DNA from: CAVQBP01 sp963740945
Lineage (GTDB): Bacteria; Bacteroidota; Ignavibacteria; Ignavibacteriales; Ignavibacteriaceae
Reading direction: 5' to 3'
DNA length: 64,000 nt
NCBI GenBank assembly: GCA_963740945.1
Contig: CAVUGE010000035.1
Coordinates: forward strand, 32,184-96,183
Every line of letters begins with the position of its first letter. Within the stretch, counting starts at the first letter, position 1. Below are positions 52,365 to 60,598 of this stretch, in pieces. The notes beneath the pieces were generated by a model. It did no database searches. It was given only the letters and a program-made list of their open reading frames with translations, and was not told the DNA's origin. The position numbers and the translations under genes are program-made.

Positions 52365-55300
52365 TCATTTCTTGCTATAAAAGAATAGAGAATCCTCCCC
52401 TAATAGATTAATAACAGAATTGATAAAATCATCGGAAAGTTTTATCCTGTATTCTTTAGCATGAAATTTTTGGGGTTTTGAACCATTATTATATAAATGG
52501 AAATAAAGGGGAATATTTCCTTTATGTTTTTGCAGTATAGGTTTTAATTCGGCAATACTTTCAACTTTATTCCTTTTTTTGTCAAAATTAATATTTATAC
52601 TTTCCGTAAATTTTTCTCTTGCTTCTTCAAGAGAAACTATTTTATCAATATGAATTTTAATTGCATCTCCGCTGCTTTCAGGTTTTCCGACAATAAAGAC
52701 ACATTCTTCTTCTTTAACATATTTACCGTACTCTTCATATGATTTTGAAAACATCAGGGCTTCACAAGAACCGGAAAAATCATCAATAGTAAAGAAAGCC
52801 ATAGTTCTGCCTGATTTATCAATTTTAGTTTTTAATTCCGTAATTACTCCGCATCCTCTTACCACATCCATGCTCTCTAACAGCTCTGCTTCGCCAAAAT
52901 GGATATTTGCAAAAGATTTATATTCAATTTCATATTTTCTTAAGGGATGCTCGGATATATAAAACCCAATTACTTCCCTTTCTTTAGCTAACTGTTCTTT
53001 TTGAGTCCATGGTTCAACATCCGGAAGTTCAGGTTCCTGTATTCTTACTTCTTCTTCCATCCCTCCAAACAGACTATTTTCAGCAAAAAGATTGGAATTC
53101 TGGACTTTATGGCCGAACTCTAATGCAGATTCTATACTGATAAATAATTTAGCTCGATTTTTTTCAATAGAATCAAATGCACCGGCAAGAACTAAGCCTT
53201 CCAGTCCTCTTTTATTGACAATTCTTGTATCTACATTCGAACAAAAGTCATAAATTCCTGTGAAATCCCTTCCAAGATTCTGTCTACATTTTATCATTTC
53301 TTCAACGGCAGATATTCCAACATTCTTTATAGCTGACATTCCGAATCTTATTTTTCCATCTTCAACATCGAAATAAACTGCAGGAGAATTGATATCTGGA
53401 GGAAGAACCGGAATTTTTAATTTTCTACAGTCTTCCAGAAAATTGGTCACCTTACTTGCATTTCCAAATTCATTCTTAAGGTTTGCAGCCAGAAATTCAG
53501 GCGTATAGTGGGCTTTTAAGTAAGCCGTTTGATATGCCACATAGCTGTAAGCAACAGAGTGACTTTTATTAAATCCATAATTTGCAAATTTATCAATAGC
53601 TTCAAAAATCTCTTCAGCAATTTTCTTTGAAATTCCATTCTTAAAGGCACCTTCAATGAATTTTGTTTTCTGTTCTTTCATTGCAACAAGGTCTTTTTTA
53701 CCCATTGCCCTTCTTAAAATATCAGCTTCCGCAAGACTCATTCCACCAACTTTATTAGCAATTTGAATGACCTGCTCCTGATAAACAATAATTCCGTAAG
53801 TTTCCTTTAAGATAGGTTCTAAAACGGAATGTAGATAAACAACCTCTTTTATACCGAATTTCCTATCGATAAAATCATCAATAAAGTCCATAGGACCGGG
53901 TCTATAAAGCGCATTCATAGCTGAAAGGTCATTTAAAGAAGTCGGTTTTAATTTCTTTAAATATTCTCTCATCGGGGCAGATTCAAACTGGAACACTCCG
54001 GTTGTTTGTCCTCTGGAAAAAAGCTGGAAAGTTTTTTCATCATCCAGAGGAATTTCATCAATATTTATTTCATTTCCATGATTTTTTCTGATTAAATTAA
54101 GTGTATCGCGGATTATTGTCAAAGTTCTTAAACCAAGGAAATCCATTTTCAGCAAACCGGCATTCTCAATCTCTTTCATATTAAATTGAGTGACTATATC
54201 AGTCTGTGAAACAGCATTGGCGAGGGGAACATAGTTGCTGACATCTTCGGGAGTAATTACCACCCCTGCAGCATGCTTCGAAGCATTTCTGTTCATCCCT
54301 TCAAGAACTTTTGCGTACTTTATTAAATTCTTTATATCATCTTCTTGTGAATCTTTTACCCATTTTAATTCTGGTACTTCATTTAGCGCCTGCTCGATGC
54401 TGAAAACTTTACCGAATTTTGAAGGTATGAATTTTGTAATTTTGTTTACTGTAGGAATGGGAACTTTGAGTACTCTGGCTACGTCCCTTATCACAGCTTT
54501 AGATGAAAGTCTGTTGAATGTAATTATTTGACTAACACAATTATTTCCATATTTTTTTCTAACATATTCAATAACCTCACCTCTTTTATCATCTGCAAAA
54601 TCAACATCAATATCGGGCATTGATTTCCTTGCAGGATTCAAAAAACGTTCAAATAAAAGATTATAAGTTAAAGGATTTATATTAGTTATACCTAAAGTAT
54701 AAGCTACCAAACTACCGGCAACACTACCTCTTCCCGGTCCGACCGGGATATTCATCTTTTTTGAAGAATTAATAAAATCCTGAACGATAAGAAAATAGCC
54801 GGAGAAACCCATCTTTTTTATTGTATCGATTTCAAAATCAAACCGCTCCCGGACTTCCGGAGTAATCTCAGGAATTCTGTTTTTAAGCCCTTCCCTTGCA
54901 AGAAGTTCAAAATAATCATCAAGATTTTGAGCAGCAGAATCTTCCGGGATTGGAAACTGCGGATAATAGTGTCCTTCAAAATCTAAATTAACATCACATT
55001 TCTCTTCAATTTCTAATGTATTTTCCGTTGCACCTTTATAACTCTTAAAAAGTTTTAACATTTCCTCAGAAGACTTAAAATATACCTGGTCTGTTCCATA
55101 TCTTAAATCTTTATAATCAGCGCCGTTTTTATCGGAAAGCAGCAATAAAATATTATGCGCTATTGCATGATCTGGCTCAATATAGTGAGTATCATTTGTA
55201 GCAACTAACTTTATTCCTAACTCTTTTGCAAGTTTTGGAACCCCATCAAGTATTATTTTGTCGTTCTCCATACCATGATCTTGAATCTCAAGATAGAAAT

Positions 55301-55853
55301 CATCTTCAAAAATTTCTTTAAAAGTTTTTGCTACACTGACTGCTTTTTCATAATTATTATTTACCAGGTGCGCCGATACGATTCCGCTGATGCATGCAGA
55401 AGTACAAATTAAACCTTCATGATATTTTTTAATCAATTCAATGTCGATACGGGGTTTATAATAAAATCCTTCGGTATGTCCTAAAGTAGAAAGCTTGGAA
55501 AGATTTTGATATCCTTCTTTATTTTTAGCGAGTAGAAGGAGGTGATTATAATGCTTGCTTTTTTTCCTTCCTGATGATTGACCATTTGATGAATTGCCAT
55601 TATTTGTATTAGTCCCCCTATCAAACCTGCTTCCATCCATAACAATATAGGCTTCCATTCCGATTATAGGCTTGATACCTTCTTTTTTTGCTTTCTTATA
55701 AAATTCTGCAATGCCATACATAACACCATGATCGGTTAATGCAACAGCGGACATATTATTTTTTTTAGCAGCAGCAATTAAACTATCTACCGTACATGCG
55801 CCATCTTGAAGACTGTAATGTGTATGATTATGAAGGTGGATAAAGTCTGACAT
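52365..55853 (-). CDS. dnaE: DNA polymerase III alpha subunit
   Basis: The protein of about 1162 residues starts with a PHP domain (FIHLHNHTHYSLQDGACTVD, ALTDHGVMYGIAEFYKKA), followed by the polymerase core: GPGRGSVAGSLVAYTLGITN, catalytic aspartates in MPDIDVDFADDKRGE, RDVARVLKVPIPTVNK, MNALYRPGPMDFIDDFIDRK and FNKSHSVAYSYVAYQTAYL. A helix-hairpin-helix and an OB-fold (VRGCGVITELKTKIDKSGRT) end the chain. It replicates the chromosome. The ATG at 55853 (MSDFIHLHNH) is preferred to a TTG three codons earlier because AGGG precedes it at a workable distance. Confidence 0.98.
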   Translation of the reverse strand: MSDFIHLHNHTHYSLQDGACTVDSLIAAAKKNNMSAVALTDHGVMYGIAEFYKKAKKEGIKPIIGMEAYIVMDGSRFDRGTNTNNGNSSNGQSSGRKKSKHYNHLLLLAKNKEGYQNLSKLSTLGHTEGFYYKPRIDIELIKKYHEGLICTSACISGIVSAHLVNNNYEKAVSVAKTFKEIFEDDFYLEIQDHGMENDKIILDGVPKLAKELGIKLVATNDTHYIEPDHAIAHNILLLLSDKNGADYKDLRYGTDQVYFKSSEEMLKLFKSYKGATENTLEIEEKCDVNLDFEGHYYPQFPIPEDSAAQNLDDYFELLAREGLKNRIPEITPEVRERFDFEIDTIKKMGFSGYFLIVQDFINSSKKMNIPVGPGRGSVAGSLVAYTLGITNINPLTYNLLFERFLNPARKSMPDIDVDFADDKRGEVIEYVRKKYGNNCVSQIITFNRLSSKAVIRDVARVLKVPIPTVNKITKFIPSKFGKVFSIEQALNEVPELKWVKDSQEDDIKNLIKYAKVLEGMNRNASKHAAGVVITPEDVSNYVPLANAVSQTDIVTQFNMKEIENAGLLKMDFLGLRTLTIIRDTLNLIRKNHGNEINIDEIPLDDEKTFQLFSRGQTTGVFQFESAPMREYLKKLKPTSLNDLSAMNALYRPGPMDFIDDFIDRKFGIKEVVYLHSVLEPILKETYGIIVYQEQVIQIANKVGGMSLAEADILRRAMGKKDLVAMKEQKTKFIEGAFKNGISKKIAEEIFEAIDKFANYGFNKSHSVAYSYVAYQTAYLKAHYTPEFLAANLKNEFGNASKVTNFLEDCRKLKIPVLPPDINSPAVYFDVEDGKIRFGMSAIKNVGISAVEEMIKCRQNLGRDFTGIYDFCSNVDTRIVNKRGLEGLVLAGAFDSIEKNRAKLFISIESALEFGHKVQNSNLFAENSLFGGMEEEVRIQEPELPDVEPWTQKEQLAKEREVIGFYISEHPLRKYEIEYKSFANIHFGEAELLESMDVVRGCGVITELKTKIDKSGRTMAFFTIDDFSGSCEALMFSKSYEEYGKYVKEEECVFIVGKPESSGDAIKIHIDKIVSLEEAREKFTESININFDKKRNKVESIAELKPILQKHKGNIPLYFHLYNNGSKPQKFHAKEYRIKLSDDFINSVINLLGEDSLFFYSKK

Positions 55854-56039
55854 AAAATACAATCCCTAATTAAATCATTACCGAATGTGAATAAGTACAT
55901 TCAAAAAAATAATCATCAGAAGAAAAATTTTTGAGAAAAGTATAACTCTTAAGTTGGAATGAAAGTTACAAAATATTTTTGATAATGTTTAGAGAAAAGG
56001 AAAATTTTTTTTAGCCATTTAATTTTCTTTAATTGAAAT

Positions 56040-56495
56040 TCATTGTTTTCCTGTATGCCCAAATCCACCGGCTCCGCGATAACTATCATTCAAATTATCA
56101 GTCTCACTAAATTTCGCAAGATAAACTTTTGACACAACTAATTGGGCAATTCTGTCTCCTGACCTAATAGTAAAATCTACGTCACTAAAATTCATCATAA
56201 TTATTTTTATTTCACCTCTGTAATCAGAATCGATCGTACCGGGTGAATTTAATATTCCAATCCCATGTTTTAACGCTAATCCGCTTCTGGGGCGAACTTG
56301 AATTTCATATCCTTTTGGAATTTCTACAGATAAGTTGGTAGGAACTAAACCAATTTTACCTTTTTTTAAGATAATTTCGTTGTCAATAGCAGCTCTTATA
56401 TCCATTCCGGCACTTCCATCGGTTGAATATTCCGGTAATGGAATATCAACAAATTTTTTATCAAGCCTTTTTATTTTAATTTCGATTTCAGACAT
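56040..56495 (-). CDS. dut: Deoxyuridine 5'-triphosphate nucleotidohydrolase
   Basis: All five trimeric dUTPase motifs are visible in 151 residues: DGSAGMDIRA (1), RPRSGLALKHGIGI (2), NSPGTIDSDYRGEIKIIMMN (3), GDRIAQLVVSKV (4) and RGAGGFGHTG (5). It converts dUTP to dUMP, keeping uracil out of DNA. It is upstream-flanked by a 22-bp inverted repeat and lies between the flippase gene and dnaE. Confidence 0.98.
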   Translation of the reverse strand: MSEIEIKIKRLDKKFVDIPLPEYSTDGSAGMDIRAAIDNEIILKKGKIGLVPTNLSVEIPKGYEIQVRPRSGLALKHGIGILNSPGTIDSDYRGEIKIIMMNFSDVDFTIRSGDRIAQLVVSKVYLAKFSETDNLNDSYRGAGGFGHTGKQ

Positions 56496-56510
56496 ATGAG
56501 TCGTTCTCTT

Positions 56511-56621
56511 ATGAGGGTGACCAAAAAGTAATTATTTTCTTAAAAATAGAACACTGATGACGCAGATTTTAACAGATTCTCACTGATTTCAATTTGAAAA
56601 TTACTTTTTGGTCACCCTCAT
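56511..56621. repeat. 22-bp perfect inverted repeat around a 67-base spacer
   Basis: Arms at 56511-56532 (starting ATGAGGGTGACCAAAAAG) and 56600-56621 are exact reverse complements. The spacer carries a sequence at 56551-56589 that recurs near 62616. It lies between the dut start and the flippase stop. A small non-autonomous mobile element or a long hairpin are possible. Confidence 0.85.
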
Positions 56622-56628
56622 ATATTAT

Positions 56629-58092
56629 TTATTTAGTTTTAATTTTAATAACTCTGTTTTTAATAAATTCCATCTCTTTTTTATCGAACACAAAGAAAGT
56701 AATTGAAAGTAAAAAGATACCAAGAAGAATTACCTTATAAATAAATAACAAATTTCCGCTATACATTAAGCTATAAAATATTCCGCCGATAATTAAAATT
56801 AAAAAGAATATTTTAATCATCTTTCCATATTCATAATTTATTTTATAAAACTTTTGAGTTACAATAAAAAATCCTGCAGCTATGAAAATATAGCTTGCAA
56901 GAGTTGCAAAAGCTGCTCCCATCATACCCATTGAAGGAATAAGTGAAAAATTTACTACAATGTTTATTAAAGCACCTATTCCTGTTATAAATGGAACATA
57001 AATGCTTTTTTCTTTTATATAAATTCCGGCAGTAAATACTACATAAATACCATTAAATAAATACCCTAGCAAAATAATAGGTACGATAGAAAGTCCGCTC
57101 CAATAGGAAGCTGCAATAAGAGATTTGCCAAATATTTTAACAGTGACAATATCATTTATAAATAAAGATAAAAAGATTAAAACGATAGAACCTATTAAAG
57201 TAAAATAGGTCAAAACTTTGGCAAATAATTCCTTAGCATTTTTTTCATCTGCATTTTGAAGAAAAAAAGGCTGCCAGGCAAACTGAAACATATTAACAAA
57301 AAGCATCATAAATATTCCAAGCTTATAACATGCATTATAAATTCCAACGGTACTTAAATCGGTTAAATGAGAAAGAATGGGTCTATCAATCCCCTGGACC
57401 AGCATTGAAGCTAATCCAGCGGGAAAATAAGGCAGACCAAATTTCAATAATCTTTTCATTAGCTCTTTATTTATTGTAAATTTTAATTTTCCCGATATTG
57501 TAGGGATCAATAATATTAAAGAAGTAAATGAAGCAGCAATATTACTAATTAAAACGGCTTCAATTCCCCATTTCAATTTCAATATTAAAAATAAATTCAA
57601 AAATACATTAACCAGTATGTTAATAATTTTAAAAGAAGCAAATTTCTTTGCTTTTCTTTCAATACGAAGTTTTATGAAAGGAATTGCAGTTAAAGAATCT
57701 ATAAGTAAAATAGGTGCGGTTAAATATATCAAATAAACATAAGTGCCTGGAATTTCAAGAACATTAAGGATAGGAAACCTTAATAATAAAATTATTATGC
57801 TGAAAATTATTGAAGTAAAGAAAACCATTAGGAAGGGAGTTGAGAAATTGTCTCTTTCATCGCCTACTTCAATTTTTGCAGCATATCTCAAATATGATGC
57901 ATCCATTCCGTATATGAAAAGGATATTCAATATCCCGATTGTCGCATAAATGTTCGATATTACTCCATAGTTGCTGCTTGAAAAAACATGGGTATAAAAA
58001 GGTACAAGCAGGAAATTCAAGAACCTACCAACCATGGTACTGATGCCGTATATGGCAGTATCTTTAGTTAATTCTTTTATTTTTTCAAGCAT
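56629..58092 (-). CDS. Polysaccharide/lipid-linked oligosaccharide flippase (MOP superfamily)
   Basis: The 487-residue protein has about 12-14 hydrophobic helices in the Wzx/MATE-like pattern: TAIYGISTMVGRFLNFLLVP, FYTHVFSSSNYGVISNIYA, YFPAGLASMLVQGIDRPILS, IYNACYKLGIFMMLFVNMFQ and AAFATLASYIFIAAGFF. Such proteins move undecaprenyl-linked repeat units across the inner membrane during surface polysaccharide synthesis. Several glycosyltransferases further upstream (60599-64000) may provide the substrate, though core genes lie between. Confidence 0.92.
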   Translation of the reverse strand: MLEKIKELTKDTAIYGISTMVGRFLNFLLVPFYTHVFSSSNYGVISNIYATIGILNILFIYGMDASYLRYAAKIEVGDERDNFSTPFLMVFFTSIIFSIIILLLRFPILNVLEIPGTYVYLIYLTAPILLIDSLTAIPFIKLRIERKAKKFASFKIINILVNVFLNLFLILKLKWGIEAVLISNIAASFTSLILLIPTISGKLKFTINKELMKRLLKFGLPYFPAGLASMLVQGIDRPILSHLTDLSTVGIYNACYKLGIFMMLFVNMFQFAWQPFFLQNADEKNAKELFAKVLTYFTLIGSIVLIFLSLFINDIVTVKIFGKSLIAASYWSGLSIVPIILLGYLFNGIYVVFTAGIYIKEKSIYVPFITGIGALINIVVNFSLIPSMGMMGAAFATLASYIFIAAGFFIVTQKFYKINYEYGKMIKIFFLILIIGGIFYSLMYSGNLLFIYKVILLGIFLLSITFFVFDKKEMEFIKNRVIKIKTK

Positions 58093-58105
58093 GGGATGAA
58101 AGGTA

Positions 58106-58126
58106 AAAAGTCAAAAGTCAAAAGTC
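58106..58126. repeat. Three tandem AAAAGTC units
   Basis: AAAAGTC occurs three times in a row just upstream of the flippase start. A reverse-oriented relative (ACTTTTGACTTT) overlaps the nadC stop at 58286-58297. Confidence 0.6.
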
Positions 58127-58283
58127 AAAGGCCGAATTATTTAGAAATAATTAAAACGTTAGTAAGTAAACATTGTTAAAGATGAATCTTTATTTCTAAA
58201 GATGCCGACTTTTTAATATATAGTTTAATCAAAGTAAATCTATTTTATCATTCTAAGATGTCATTTTTATATATTTTGATTTT

Positions 58284-59134
58284 TTACTTTTGACTTTCCA
58301 TTTCTAATTCTAACGAGATATCCAGAGCTTTAACACTGTGAGTAATAGCTCCTACAGAAATATAATCTACACCTGTTTCTGCAATTTCTTTAACAGTTTC
58401 CAATGTAATATTTCCTGAAGCTTCTATTTCTGTTTTTTGATTAATAATCTCAACTGCCTTTTTCATTTCAGGTAAATTAAAATTATCGAGCATTATCATA
58501 TCTACCCCGCAACATAAAGCTTCTTCGACCTGTTCTATATTTGTAGTTTCGACCTCAATTTTTGAATCCAGATTATATTTCTTTTTATATTCATTGCACT
58601 TTTCAATTGCTTTAGTAATGGAACCGGCAGCAGCTATATGGTTATCTTTAATTAAAAACATATCATAAAGTCCCATTCTGTGGTTAGCACAACCGCTGAG
58701 TTTAAAGGCTAGTTTGTCTATTAACCTGAGTCCCGGGACAGTCTTTCTTGTATCAATAATTTGAGCTTTGGTATGAATAATTTTTTCCTGATATTGACTT
58801 GCCGCTGTAGCAATTCCGCTCATTCTCTGAAAAAAATTTAATGCAGTGCGCTCTGAAGTTAAAATAGAAGAAGCCTTTCCGGTAACTTTGGCAGCAATAT
58901 CTCCTTTTTTTACAATATCTCCGTCTTTAAAAGATTTTTAAATCTTAAAGTAGTATCAACAAGCTTTAAAACATTCTCTACTATTTCGAATCCTGCTAAC
59001 ATGCCATTCTGCTTAACCAAAAAAATACCTTCTCCGGTTACACTATCCTGAACAATTGCAGCGGTTGTTATATCCGCTTTTCCAATATCTTCTTCAAGGG
59101 CTGTTTTAATAATTTTTTCTATTTCATAATCCAT
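58284..59134 (-). CDS. nadC: Nicotinate-nucleotide pyrophosphorylase (quinolinate phosphoribosyltransferase), frameshifted
   Basis: The N-terminal part (ATG at 59134, MDYEIEKIIKTALEEDIGKA, FLVKQNGMLAGFEIVENVLK) ends prematurely near 58910. The downstream part in another frame reads GDIVKKGDIAAKVTGKASSI, TSERTALNFFQRMSGIATAA, HTKAQIIDTRKTVPGLRLID, HRMGLYDMFLIKDNHIAAAG, EVETTNIEQVEEALCCGVDM and VDYISVGAITHSVKALDISL. Adding one T to the run 58935-58939 (plus strand) restores one frame. The enzyme makes nicotinate mononucleotide from quinolinate for NAD. A TTG or earlier ATG (59164) would overlap the thioesterase; 59134 leaves a one-base gap. Error or mutation cannot be told apart. Confidence 0.9.
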
Positions 59135-59135
59135 T

Positions 59136-59546
59136 TTATAAATAATTCTTCCTAATTGTTTCAATAAAAAATTCAGGCAATCTTACTGCCTTTTTTGTAT
59201 TTTTATTTATAAATACGTGCTTTGTAAAACCTTCAACAATTTTTTCTTTTTCATTGTTTCGTGTAATTACATAATCAATGTGAATCTTAAAAACAGGCAT
59301 TTCATTTACAAAAGCTTTTACAAATAATATATCATCATAATAAGCCGGCGTAATAAATTTAACAAATGCTTCAAGAAGAGGAAGTTGAAATCCTTTATCC
59401 TCAATAGTAACATACGGTAAGCCATATTCACGAAGCATTTCTGTTCTTCCTACCTCAAAATACTCTAAATATTTACCATTATATACAAACTTCATTTGAT
59501 CTGTATCTGCATAACGAACCCGTATTTTGGTTTCAAATTCAAGCAT
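59136..59546 (-). CDS. Acyl-CoA thioesterase (YbgC/4HBT family)
   Basis: The 136-residue protein has the hotdog-fold signature RVRYADTDQMKFVYNGKYLE followed by YFEVGRTEMLREYGLPY, with the catalytic aspartate in YADTD. Later segments (PAYYDDILFVKAFVNEMPVF, VFINKNTKKAVRLPEFF) also fit the 4-hydroxybenzoyl-CoA-thioesterase-like family. It hydrolyses acyl-CoA esters; substrate is unknown. It precedes nadC by one base. Confidence 0.92.
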   Translation of the reverse strand: MLEFETKIRVRYADTDQMKFVYNGKYLEYFEVGRTEMLREYGLPYVTIEDKGFQLPLLEAFVKFITPAYYDDILFVKAFVNEMPVFKIHIDYVITRNNEKEKIVEGFTKHVFINKNTKKAVRLPEFFIETIRKNYL

Positions 59547-59581
59547 AATACACTTAATAAAAAACTTGAGTAAAAAAAGTT

Positions 59582-59616
59582 AAAAAAATAGAGACGCCTG
59601 GTTGAAACGTCTCTAT
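59582..59616 (-). terminator. Rho-independent terminator after accA
   Basis: ATAGAGACG and CGTCTCTAT form a 9-bp stem with an 11-base loop, followed on the minus strand by seven T residues. It lies 29 bases after the accA stop codon. Confidence 0.93.
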
Positions 59617-59644
59617 GAATTACATTTAAATTTATATGAGAAAA

Positions 59645-60596
59645 TTATTCTATAAAAGCACCCATTTTACCGAATTTATCCAGTCTGGTTTCTATTAGCC
59701 TATCAGGTTTTATTTTAGCTAATTGGATTAACTCTTCTTTCAGTGCCGCCTTTAATAAAGCAGCAGCTTCCTTATGATCTTTATGCGCCCCGCCAATTGG
59801 TTCTGAAACAATACGGTCAATTAATTTTTGTTCTAAAAGATCCGGTGCAGTTAATTTTAAGGCTTCAGCTGCCTGTTCTTTATATTCCCAGCTCCTCCAT
59901 AAGAATACTTGAGCATGATTCAGGGCTAATAACAGAATACCAGCAGTTTTCAAGCATTAAGATCCGATCACCTACTCCTATTCCCAATGCCCCGCCGCTT
60001 GCCCCTTCTCCTATTATCACTACAATAATGGGTACTTTAATTCTGCTCATTTCAAAAAGATTTCTGGCAATTGCTTCCGCCTGTCCTCTTTCTTCTGCTT
60101 CTATTCCTGGAGCAGCGCCAGGTGTATCAATTAAAGTTATAATTGGTTTGTTAAATTTTTCGGCAAGTTTCATTAATCTAAGAGCTTTTCTATAGCCTTC
60201 CGGATTGGACATTCCAAAATTTCTAAAAATATTGGATTTTGTGTCTCTCCCTTTTTGATGCCCTATAATCATTACTTTGAATTCATCAATCGCTCCAAAA
60301 CCACCGACAATTGCTTTATCATCTTTAAATTGCCTGTCACCGTGAAGTTCTACAAAATTGTTTGTTATGAGATATATATAATCGAGTGTATAAGGCCTGT
60401 CGGGGTGCCGTGCAAGCTGAACCCGCTGCCATCTGCTCAAATCTTTATATAAACCTTCTTTCAACTGCTTAACCTTTTGTTCAATCTTTCTAATTTCCTT
60501 TTCTATATCAAGGTTTTCTGAATACTTTCTCATCTCCTCAAGTTTGGCCTCTAACTCCACAATAGGCTTTTCAAAATCTAAAATTGTTTTTGCCAT
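59645..60596 (-). CDS. accA: Acetyl-CoA carboxylase carboxyltransferase subunit alpha, frameshifted
   Basis: The main frame (60596 to 59880) carries FEKPIVELEAKLEEMRKYSE, HPDRPYTLDYIYLITNNFVE, GHQKGRDTKSNIFRNFGMSN, PEGYRKALRLMKLAEKF, TLIDTPGAAPGIEAEERGQA and GEGASGGALGIGVGDRI, then VISPESCSSIL and a premature stop. The missing end lies in another frame: WRSWEYKEQAAEALKLTAPD, LIDRIVSEPIGGAHKDHKEA. Removing the T at 59900 joins them as SSILWRSWEYKEQ, the family's usual ILW arrangement. The subunit transfers carboxyl from biotin to acetyl-CoA and is essential, so a sequence error is likely. Confidence 0.93.
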
Positions 60597-60598
60597 AA

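Noticed and set aside
58106..58297. Mobile element flanked by the AAAAGTC repeats
   Set aside because: The arms are short, low-complexity and partly inside the nadC stop region; no clear ends or target duplication.
59743..60195. Plus-strand frame of 150 codons opposite accA
   Set aside because: Antisense to highly conserved AccA sequence; the open frame results from the GC/AT pattern of that gene.
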